Assembly: GCA_024663395.1 (NCBI GenBank)
Contig: JANFAH010000002.1
Coordinates: 2,170,001-2,234,000, forward strand
DNA length: 64,000 nt
Source of the DNA: Pisolithus tinctorius
Lineage: Eukaryota > Basidiomycota > Agaricomycetes > Boletales > Pisolithaceae
Direction: 5' to 3'
Shown in pieces: positions 22,741 through 31,746 of the stretch. The stretch's first letter is position 1; each line of letters opens with the position of its first letter. The notes under the pieces are model-generated. The model was given only the letters and a program-made list of their open reading frames with translations, was not told the origin of the DNA and did not search any database. Position numbers and translations under genes: made by a program.

Positions 22741-22759
22741 CCCCTCGCGGTGGGCTCCA
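22741..22759 (-). promoter_or_regulatory. Primer binding site of the gag-only element
   Basis: Read on minus, TGGAGCCCACCGCGAGGGG begins 2 nt inside the 5' LTR. TGG pairs with the CCA end of a tRNA and the following 16 nt would match its acceptor and T arm. Which tRNA was not determined. Confidence 0.65.
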
Positions 22760-22761
22760 GT

Positions 22762-23122
22762 TGTAGGAAATCAGAGATTTATGGGTGAGTAGAAGTAGCT
22801 GAGTAAAGCAGGGATATCTGAGGGGAGTGAGTAAGCCAAAGGGGCTTCTACAGCCTAGGCAAGGATCCTGGTTGTCATCTGAAGGCTTCTGAGGCTGTCT
22901 GGGTACAGGGAATCGACCTGCTCGAATTCGTCTCTCGTCTTTGGTAACTCGTCTATTGTTTTTTTTTAAAAAACTAACTACATCCAGTACTAGGTAGTGC
23001 TGACTAAGCAACCAAAATGCGAAATTCTAAGTACCACTAGCAGAAAAAACTCCTAGAATCAAAACTAAATAAAATGAACAAAATAAAACAATTCCCCTAG
23101 TAGGGAAATTACATTCCCTACA
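22762..23122 (-). repeat. LTR of gag-only element (5' LTR)
   Basis: 361 bp, TG...CA. It matches 18978-19338 with few changes, several at CpG. Confidence 0.9.
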
Positions 23123-24090
23123 CTGCCAGTGGAAACATGACCCAAGAAGAAGCCATTGAAGCCCTAGAGCAACGCTGGGAACAAGACAACCCCCAAGGAG
23201 AGGAACAGCAGGCCAACCAGGCACCCCAGGAAGAGGAACAAGGACCACCACCTGACAATCCTCCATGTCCCCTAGTCCAGCCACCAGTGGTCCAGAATGA
23301 ACACCCTCCCCAATGGACGACAGACCTGACCCCACCCACCTTTGACCCCGACGCCATCGTCTCATCTAATCTCCCGACACAACCAGCAGAATATGCCATC
23401 AAAAAGATAGAAGCATTCAAATTCGTGCACATGTGGTATTTTACTAGGGAGGGACTACAAGAAGCGGCATGCACAGTGAGATGCTTAGAGGAGAATGATA
23501 CCCTAGTGATCACCCAAGCAGGTGAAGGAAATGTGATGCTGTGCATGGCAAACTCCCTCACTGCCTCCAGAAATGCCAGACCATACCACAACCTCACCTT
23601 CACTGAATACATGTATGCCAAGAACCACTTCCTGACATGCATTGAGAATGCAGGGTGGGGAAACCAACTTGTTGATGCTTTCAACTGGTTCTTCCACAGG
23701 ATTGACAACCATTGCCTTCAGGATCGTGGCAAATGGGGCGAACGTGCTCTCCTCCACTATGCATCAAAGGTCAGGCAAGACTGGCATGACAAAGCAGTGC
23801 AAAACCAGGCCTACAACATTGGAATAATAAATGAGGATCTCCTGGCAGACATCAGATGGGATCTGGACACCAGAGACATCCAGACAGGACTCGAGCAGGT
23901 CAGTGCCTGCCCCAGAACAAACACAGACAGGAAGCTGACAATCTATCCTATCTTCCCCCCCGCCATTCCCATCCCCATGCTCATCCCCACTGACCTCCCA
24001 CCCAACTGCTGCTCCTGTAATGGGCCCTCCCCCCAAAACCCACACTCCCCACCCATCCATCCTGGGGTGCATGCCTCCAAACCCACATGA
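23123..24090 (+). pseudogene. DIRS-like gag, main part
   Basis: Continuation of the frame begun at 18895. Early residues are Gln/Glu/Pro-rich (EEAIEALEQRWEQD). The core is helical and aromatic (FVHMWYFTREGLQEAA, WFFHRIDNHCLQDRGKWGERALLHYASKVRQDW). A Pro/Cys-rich tail follows to TGA 24088-24090. Similar proteins accompany tyrosine-recombinase retroelements in mushrooms. The downstream nucleocapsid lies in a different frame, so an indel in the C-rich stretch 24100-24290 or an intron separates the two. Confidence 0.7.
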
Positions 24091-24293
24091 CGAATGGTGC
24101 TGCTGCTGCCTCACGGCCCCTGACCTTTCCCCATCACATCCCACATGACCCACATGCTGCTGCTGCCCATGGGCCCGCTGCTACCAAACTCAACCCCACC
24201 ACTGCTACATGAACCCTACTTCCCCCCCCCCGCCCCTCCCACCCCACCACCCAATTAACCACCACCCAGCTCCAAAACAATTGCTATCCCTGC

Positions 24294-24773
24294 CATGAGC
24301 CCATCAAGAGAGGCAGGCAGACAGCACGATTCCCAAAGCAGAAACCATCCCGCTCACCATCCCCCATACATGGACAGGGACCAAGGCCCAGACCATGCTA
24401 CCAAAGGTCACGATCGTGTCGCCCCAGATCCCGCTCCCCCCAGAGATGCTCCAAATCCCCCAGGCAAAGCCCAAGCAGAGACAGAAGACCCCGTCGCAAC
24501 TTTCGCACCAAGAACCATATTGTATGCCCAAAATGCCTCAGTCATCATGAGGACCAACAGTTCTGCAACGAGCCCATGCACTGGGACAAGGCAGCAACAG
24601 CATACTGCACCTGAGATCAACAAGGTCATCTCGTCAACAAGAATGGCCGCATCCTTTGCTGGGATTTCCAACACCCCCAGGGATGTACCAGTAAATTGCA
24701 TTGTCACGAATGCTCAGGCTGTGGTGATGACAAGCACAGGGTGCAAGACTGCCTGCACTGTCAACCCACTTGA
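24294..24773 (+). pseudogene. DIRS-like gag nucleocapsid: Arg/Ser-rich plus Cys/His cluster
   Basis: This frame differs from the RT frame that overlaps it. It starts with an Arg/Ser-rich tract (PRSRSPQRCSKSPRQSPSRD), then a metal-binding cluster: CPKCLSHHEDQQFC, CWDFQHPQGC and CHECSGCGDDKHRVQDC. It is broken by TGA 24612-24614 between Thr and Asp, where Arg fits. This layout is the nucleic-acid-binding end of gag in mushroom tyrosine-recombinase elements. It ends at TGA 24771-24773. Confidence 0.65.
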
Positions 24774-26640
24774 AAAATGGCTGCACGGAAATGCTCTCAC
24801 CCCCTACCACCCCCAGGCCTGGAGGGACCTACTAGCCCACTTCAACCTCTCGTCAAAATACCCCTCACTAGTCAATCAACTAATCTACGGCTTCCACGTC
24901 TGTGTACCCAACATACCCAGTACATTCACCCCCCCCAACAGTCCATCCATAGACCAGCATTATGCCGCCTTCCAAGAGATAATCACAAAGGAGTTCGCCA
25001 AAGGTCGATACCTGGGTCCCTTCCCACCCCACCTCCTTGAACAGTACATAGGCCCATTCCAATCCTCTCCCTTAAGTATCATACCGAAGCCTGGCAAACT
25101 GGGGAAGTACTGTCTAATACAGAACCTATCTTACCCCCTTGTACCTAGACACGATGCTGCTTGTTCAATCAACTCTCAGGTTGATTCAACCCTCTTCCCC
25201 TGCACCTGGGGAACCTTCCAAACGACATGTGCTTTGATCGCATCACTCCCACTGGGTTGCCAAGGAGCAACCAGAGACATAGCAGAGGCCTATAGAATGA
25301 TTCCCATTCACCCGTCTCAGTGGCTGGGCTTAGTAGTGCGACTAACAAATGACCCACCAACCTTCGCAGTAGACACTGCTTTGTGTTTTGGGTATGGACC
25401 CTCAGCAGGCATGTATGGAGGAGTCAGAGATGCTGGGCTAGACATCATGAGAGCTGTCGGGATTGGACCAGTCATTGCATGGGTTGACGACCATTTATTC
25501 ATATGACTCCTCAGAGAGGAGATAAGTCAATACAACCTCATCAGGAAATGGAAAACCGCCATAATCACACTGAACGGAGGTGCAAGGGCAGATGGTGGCT
25601 GAATATGGTACAAAGGAATGCACTTAGCCAATGGAGGTCATGAAGAGCTCGCAGAAGATTGCACCTTCCCCCTGAAAACTTTCGAAGGGGACCTGAATAA
25701 TGCACCACACAAGGGTCCTCATGCATACACCTTTGAACACATCGACACCATCGCTAATCAACTCGGCATCCCCTGGGAACTCTCGAAGGACGCACCTTTC
25801 TTGCAATCCCTGACCTTCATGGGCTTTGTCTGGCACTTAGACAACAAAACCATGGGCCTCACCGAAAGCAAAAGGGATAAGTACATAGCATCCATAGACG
25901 ACTGGTCCCGCAAGAGAACACACAACCTAGAAGAAGTACAAAAGCTCCATGGCTGACTCTCTCATGCAGCACTAGTAATACCGGGAGGAAACACTTACCT
26001 AACATCACTACAAGCTATGCTAACTATTTTTGGCGATAAACCCTTCATGCCCCGCTCACAGCTGCGAGGACTACATTGCGAGTTGCTCTGGTGGTGAACA
26101 GCCTTGCAAACATCCCCTCCCATCCCCATACCCATCCACCAGACCGTCATCAACCTTCGAGCATTCTCAGATGCCAGCTCCAGCATTGGTCTGGTGATCA
26201 CCGTCAGAGAAAGATGGAGGGCCTGGAAGCTACACCCAGACTGGCAGAGAGACAAGAGAGACATCGGTTGGGCAGAGAGTGTGGCCTTTGAACTTCTCAT
26301 ACGACACCTCTTACTCATCAGTCCCTCCACCGAACCTCTACAGGTATTCGGAGACAATGAGGGAGTCATCAAAGCTTGGAGAAAGGGAAGGAGCAACAAC
26401 AAACCCACGAACGACACCTTCCGAAGGATCCATGCTCTCCTCGCCTCTCCCCCATGCAGAGTTTTCACAAGCTACATCCCGAGTGAGTCCAACCCAGCAG
26501 ACAAACCGTCATGGGGTATCTATCCCTCTGCCAAACTTGCACTCCCCTGCATCCCAATCCCAGACGCAATCGCACACCTCGTATTCGACATTGACGACCC
26601 ACACACCAGGGATCTCCCAATCCAACATCGATTTCAATAA
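24295..26640 (+). pseudogene. DIRS-like reverse transcriptase-RNase H, four TGA codons
   Basis: One frame to TAA 26638-26640, interrupted by TGA at 25504, 25600, 25954 and 26095. The RT region shows SSPLSIIPKPGKLGKY, TRDIAEAYRMIPIHP, CFGYGPSAGMYGG and the catalytic box as WVDDHLF (about 25480-25500). RNase H follows: LRAFSDASSSIGLVITV, GWAESVAFELLI, FGDNEGVIKAW and IPSESNPADKPSWG, giving Asp, Glu, Asp, Asp in order. Arg suits each TGA, for example directly after DDHLFI. The first ~170 codons of this frame lie under the nucleocapsid and are probably not translated in it. The 3' end overlaps the recombinase by up to 360 nt. Confidence 0.85.
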
Positions 26641-27823
26641 CATCCTGACTATGATACTCCCTCAACAACCAAGCGCACACCCAAAGCCCACAATCATACT
26701 CCCATATCCGTCAAACCTGACACCCAAACCATTGGAACTATGCCCGACTTGCCCAGCAAAGGACAGGCTAGAGCAATGGCAGCCACATCCCAGCATGGTG
26801 CATTCACTGAATGTCCTGCCGGACTTCAGAGACAGAGTACGAGAGGTCACCCTCAGGGGCTGGAACAAGAGCACTAGAGCAGCATACGGGGCAGGGTTAC
26901 TTGTATATCATGTTTTCTGCAACAGTAGGAACATCACGGAAGAGGAGAGAGCACCCACAGACACAAATCTAATATCAACTTTCATATCCTCCCTAGCCAG
27001 GTCATACTCAGGGAAAACCATACAGGGCTACATATACAGCGTATGTGCATGGCACACCCTAAACGGTCTGCCATGGATACTCCACGAAGACCAAATAGCC
27101 ACAATGCTCAAAGGGGCCTCCAAAATCGTGCCTCCCTCGTCCAAGCAAAACCTCTGCAGGCCGATCACAGCACAGATGATATGTGACTTCCACAAGTTCT
27201 TGCTGAAGGACGACCCCCTAGATACAGCCGTCTTCGCATGCCTGACAACCACCTTCTACACAGCAGCCAGAGTCAGAGAATTCACGCTGAAGTGCCTTGA
27301 CACTTTCAATCCCATGTTACACATTACCCCTGCGGGAGTTCAGGAGGATACCGATCGCAATGGACTAAAAACCACAGTCTTCGCACTGCCAAGTATGAAA
27401 TCAAACCCCAGGGGAGAGGAAGTCAACTGGGCGAAACAGTCAGGCCCATCAGACCCACACGACGCCTACCTCCAACATCTAAAAATCAACAGCCCCCCAG
27501 AGAACAGCCCCCTCTTCGCCTACAAGAAGGACAGAAGCCACCGCCCCCTTACCCGGCAAGCATTCATCTTGCATCTAAAGAAACTAGCTAAAACAGCTGG
27601 ACATCAACACGTACATGGACACGGTCTCAGGATAGGAGCGACCCTAGAATACCTACTGTGGGGAGTTCCCTTTGAGGTGATGAAAGTCAAAGGAAGATGG
27701 GCGAGCGATGCCTTTCAGCTTTACCTTTGAAAGCACAACCAAATCCTCGCCCCATACATCCAAGCCATGCCGGCAGAAACGGCCACTGAATTCATTCGCA
27801 TTGCCATGCCCCCAGTACGCTGA
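26279..27823 (+). pseudogene. Tyrosine recombinase of DIRS-like element, one TGA near the end
   Basis: This enzyme would insert the element by site-specific recombination in place of a DDE integrase. The convincing part starts near 26650. An N-terminal core-binding region (STRAAYGAGLLVYHVFCNSR; SGKTIQGYIYSVCAWH) is followed by the catalytic domain with AARVREF (first Arg), HGHGLRIGAT (H-x-x-R) and GRWASDAFQLYL (Tyr nucleophile). TGA 27728-27730 directly after this Tyr motif cuts off a tail that continues in frame to TGA 27823 and ends PPVR, as in relatives. Arg fits at the TGA. The catalytic Tyr is upstream of the lesion, so the truncated protein would keep all active-site residues. Confidence 0.85.
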
Positions 27824-28277
27824 ACCCCCTCACACCATCGGTGAGTCAGAACCATTGCCCTACCTAATCTCAGGGGGAGCCAAGCATTAGCTCGTTGCAT
27901 TGGGCAAACCCCCTCCTAACACCAGGGATCTGCAGCTAACCCTTGTCTCGCAGGTCCCTATCTCACCACAGCTGGGAGGCGCTTTGCACCTCTGCCCACT
28001 CGCTTCTAAGTACCACACATCACCCACTGCCTTCACTACTTTAAGCAGCTACCAGTTATGACATGCAAAGACTGTGGTTCGAGCTGCCATGCCAAGTTGG
28101 CGATGCTGACATTGCTGTAGAGGCGTCACAGATATTTTGCTGACAAATTGAATCCCATCAGATCTCGCTGGACTAGAGCCGCTCTTGTCCTGTTAAGTTT
28201 TGACTGGCGCTGAACGATCATCTGGGTGGATGAACATTGTCCAGAGGCAAAGTGTGGACTGCGTCTCCATACTAAAC
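27824..28277. other. Non-coding region right of DIRS-like element
   Basis: It probably contains the 3' terminus of the DIRS-like element and the junction to the segmental repeat. No repeat matching the 5' side was recognised by eye. Confidence 0.3.
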
Positions 28278-28462
28278 AATGTATATTTGGGCCTCTCCCG
28301 CTTCTATGAGATTCCAATGTTGGAGTGAGTCATCCAACAACAGGTCAAACTCGCAAAAAACAATCAAGATTATAGCCCTGAACAAGTCGCTTTGTATATG
28401 TGGGGTACCAACAACTCCTGTGAAAGGCACAGGGAAGATGGTGTGTGGCAATCTTTAAATGA

Positions 28463-29787
28463 GATGCCAGCTGTGATTGGAGTCAAGTGCCATCGCTACC
28501 TTGGTTCCCAGGTCTATCGGTGCATAGTTGGACTGTGGTGGCTTCTCGCCATGGAGTAGATTGGCACTGTTGCAGGTGGAAGCAGCTTCGTCAGGGCCTC
28601 TGTCTTCACAGCACTCGGATCGAAAGATGCAGCGCTTCTCCTGGTCTCTAGGCTCAGATTCTACTCCACCCAGCATCTGCTCCTGCCCAGGGCTTCCGGT
28701 GTACCACTCACCATGGCCTCAGATGACTCTGTGCCAACCTCAACTGCCACTGTATCTGACTCATCTACAACTGCCACCTCGTAGTGCGTCATTGAGTAAT
28801 GGTAATCTAACTCACGTCGATAGTTTGGTATGTTGCATGAGCCCAGAAACACGGACCCCATGTGCCTCAGCCACCCCAACCCCAAACCTTCCCCCTTCAT
28901 TACCCTCCAGAGATGAGGGAGAGCTGCATCCTGATTGTCCGCTTACTACACATTCCCCTGACTCCCCTTTGGCCATGTTGACCATCGTTCAATTAGATAA
29001 CCACATTTGTGAGATGTCTGTGCAACTTGAGGCTTCGAAAGCTGAACAAAAGTCCCTTGTCATGGCCACGGCGAGACAAAAGCAGGTATGCTTCTGCATT
29101 CTCATGATACTGCCATGTGGTTCATCCTAAGCCAGGTAACGTCTGGCATGAATGCGCATAATATGGAAGATATTCTATGGATAGAAGACAAGTGTGTCTG
29201 GTATGTCCATATTCATTTCTGTTCCTTACTATCGTGTACCGATTCCGACACAGATTGTCAGCTCAAGTCTGCCACCTTCAACAGCAGATGGACAAGGCCA
29301 AGGCGGATGCAAGATCTTGCGAAGAAGAACTTTTGAAAGAGATTGAACTCTTACAGTCTCAGGTCAGGTGATTGTCTTCTGTGAGTATTTCTGTTGAGCT
29401 ATTGGAATCTAGGAGACTCATGTATTACAGCCACTGTTCCCTGTTGATGGCAGTATAGCAGAAGAAAGTATGGAACTTGCGACACCTCTTCAACCTACTA
29501 TGCTTTTATCCATGCAGAGTCACAATACCCCACCAGAGCCAATTGACCCTTCTCTTATACCATTGCCCTTCTCCCCTGTGTGAACATCTTCTCCAACTTT
29601 TTTGCCTCGATTTGTTTCTTCACAGAGTCCTACCCCTGCCGATATACAGCAAGTGGAAGATGCCCTTATGACAGCTAGAGAAAATCTAGTGCAGAAAGAA
29701 AATGCACTAGCTCAGTTATGGATGGAAGTCAAAGATCTGCGATGACAAATACCGCTCCCTAGCTCACCACAGGACAGGGAAGCATGA
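28463..29787 (+). pseudogene. Spliced coiled-coil protein gene, degraded (copy 2)
   Basis: Counterpart of 186-1523. Intron boundaries and coiled-coil exons are conserved. Copy 2 has Gln (CAA 29047) where copy 1 has TGA. It has its own TGA at 29581 and 29743, where copy 1 has CAA (1317) and CGA (1479). The 5' exon carries small deletions that break the frame found in copy 1. It ends at TGA 29785-29787. Confidence 0.5.
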
Positions 29788-29963
29788 TGCTTGGATTGTA
29801 AATATAAATCTCTCTCTCTCTCTTTTTTGGCTATCCATTTGCTTTTGTGATTATCTATCTGTTATATTCCCTTGTGTATTCTGTTACTATATGGACTTGT
29901 TGTCTTGCTTACCTGTTTTGCATATCGGTGTCAATGTAGCATATCTGGGCATGGTAATACTAT

Positions 29964-30795
29964 CTACTGTCCCCTGCCTTTCTTCTGCTGCTGTTTGCCA
30001 TGCATGTTAGGGTCTTTGGGTGGAGGAACATACTGCAGGTCGGGGAATTGCATATTTTTCCAAGGGTGTGCTGGATCTGGAGGTTGCTTCACATAGCTTA
30101 TTTCTTTTGGAGGGGGAGGGACCCTATGGGGTTCTTCCGGAGCAGGAGATGGTGGACGCGAGGAAACAGGTGTGTTAGTGTACAATGACATGGTTACTTT
30201 CTTCGTTGTGTTGTTCAACGACATTACTTTATGGCTTGACTGGGGACCAGCAACTGTGCCCTTGTGTGCTCCCTGTGTGCCACTGGCACCAGGAAGCATG
30301 GGGAATGTGCCCTCTGCCTTGCGAGCCTCCACGATAGCTCGTTGCCATTCCTTGTCCTCTTTCATGACCTGCATACACAGCTCGTCCTGTATCTGGGCAA
30401 CTAATGCCAGGCGATGGCTATTGTCAAGGAACAACTCACCACAATGTGGGCAGGCATAGTGTGGTAAGTTGAGATTGCAAAGAACGAGGCTGCAGCCATA
30501 GTGAAGGGGAACGTAGGTAGATAAATCGTGTTCCCTGGCTGGACAGTTGGTGGCCCACACACACAGACACACTGAGTATTGTCCTGGCAGTGGGAAGAAG
30601 AGCGATCAGATACATACCCAAACAGAAACAGCCACCTTTGGGGTCTTTCTCCTTCCCAGAAGCGTATTCTACGTTGTGAAGGCACGTTTCAAGTGCTGAG
30701 ACGGCCTTGCTTTTGGGAGGCCCTTGCCCCTTTTCTTTTGCTTGTTGCTTTGCAGGGAGGGGTCGCGCTGGTACACAATCAGATGTAAGGGATCC
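29964..30795 (-). pseudogene. TRIP4/RQT4-type C2HC5 zinc-finger protein, C-terminal part (copy 2)
   Basis: Counterpart of 1703-2530, with the same intron (30539-30617, GTATGT to CAG). Exon 1 ends at CFC. Exon 2 contains CSLVLCNLNLPHYACPHCGE, a Glu/Lys helix, EARKAEGTFP and the Pro-rich tail. CPHC here keeps both Cys of the last pair, as in known family members. Both exons are open, but upstream in frame a TGA (Arg fits) lies before the Ser-rich start and no N-terminal half of the gene is present. It is likely a duplicated gene fragment. Confidence 0.65.
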
Positions 30796-31079
30796 AGACG
30801 ATGTTCAGGGCATTTGGTGCATGTTTGGGGTCAAAGTGAGAAATTCCGAGCCAACCTCAGCCACTGCCGTATCCAACTCATCTACGACTACCACCTCCGC
30901 CTCTTCCTCAGCCAGTCAGACTTCCTTAATGACGGTCATTGCAATGTTTATATTGTATGGAAAGCCGGACAATCGTGCTCCCAAATGGGCAAGTGCCCTC
31001 GGCGGAATGCTGAAGTGCATCAAGAATTTTGGACAGCAGTACTTAAAATGGAAGGAGGACACCAGACACTGCATGAATG

Positions 31080-31715
31080 CAGAAGTTCGTCATGCATTAA
31101 GTCCGTAGTGCAGAAGTTCGTCATGCTGTAAGTTGGTAGTTTTGAAATTTCAAAGTACACAAGTTTGTAGTGCAGAAGTTCATCATGCAGTAAGTTTGTA
31201 GTTTTGTAGTTTTGTAGTACACAGGTTTGTAGTGCAGAAGTTTGTCATGCGGTAGGTTGGTAGTTTTATGTTTCGTAGTACACTGGCCACAAGGCAGGGC
31301 ATAGTGCAATGTACAGTGCACCATCTGAAAGCCTTCAATGAGTAGTATACAGTCCAAAGAAAGCGAGAGGAACAACCATAAAACGCATGGGATGCACGAG
31401 ATAATGTCCTGGGGGAGGGAGCAAGGAGGCCCTCAAACAGCAATGGCTGATGTGACCGACACGAAACTCTGGGATGTGGTAGAATACTCCCAGGGAATCA
31501 AGGGGAAAGAGGAAACACGCCAATCGGATCACCCGATCCTGAGTTATACGCCAAACCATCTCGAAACCCTTCAAACACAAAAACAGGAGTATCTCGACAA
31601 TGAGCGCACAATGCAGAAATGCATGAGGTACGATGAGAGGATGTTCATGCAGTAGGTTGGTAGTTTTTTGTTTCATAGTACACAAGTTTGCTGTGCAGCA
31701 AGTCATCACCCAAAA
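31080..31715. repeat. Short tandem repeats (62 bp) enclosing two 157-bp-type units
   Basis: GCAGAAGTTCGTCATGC-type units start at 31080, 31111, 31173 and 31235 (31, 62 and 62 bp apart). A further partial unit lies at about 31645-31715. Between them, 31313-31625 matches the ~157-bp array of the gag-only element (AAAGCGAGAGGAAC, GAGTTATACGCC, TATCTCGACAATG). No gene is supported here. Confidence 0.7.
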
Positions 31716-31746
31716 AAACATATGTTGGGTGGGTGGGGGCAGTAAA

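Larger units (their letters stand above)
18978..23122 (-). mobile_element. Gag-only (non-autonomous) LTR retroelement inserted in DIRS-like gag
   Basis: 4145 bp with two 361-bp LTRs (18978-19338 and 22762-23122). It is flanked by CCGC (18974-18977) and CTGC (23123-23126), a 4-bp TSD altered by one CpG transition. The only convincing gene is a gag on the minus strand; no protease, RT, RNase H or integrase is present. Copying would require enzymes from another element. Between gag and the left LTR lies a tandem array of about 157-bp units (19660-20860). A primer binding site beginning TGG is next to the right LTR. A solo LTR of the same family sits at 33546-33892. Confidence 0.88.
18895..27823 (+). 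mobile_element. DIRS-like tyrosine-recombinase retroelement, interrupted
   Basis: Coordinates give the supported coding span; termini were not identified. Order: gag-like protein (18895-18977 plus 23123-24090), Arg/Ser-rich nucleocapsid with a Cys/His cluster (24294-24773), RT-RNase H (24295-26640) and an overlapping tyrosine recombinase (26279-27823). RT plus RNase H plus a tyrosine recombinase in place of a DDE integrase is the hallmark of DIRS-group elements. Such elements make no target-site duplication, so ends must come from comparison of copies. Six in-frame TGA codons mark decay, and a 4145-bp LTR element is inserted in gag. It is the only element of this class in the window. Confidence 0.85.
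28278..30957. repeat. Segmental direct repeat, copy 2
   Basis: It aligns with 1-2718 in the same orientation with both genes and introns kept. Its left edge is near 28278; homology may continue left of base 1 in copy 1, so the true left limit is unknown. It ends near 30957, after which copy-specific sequence with short tandem repeats begins. Confidence 0.85.

Noticed and set aside
21155..23122. A pol gene for the gag-only element
   Set aside because: Neither strand of 18978-23122 contains protease, RT, RNase H or integrase motifs.
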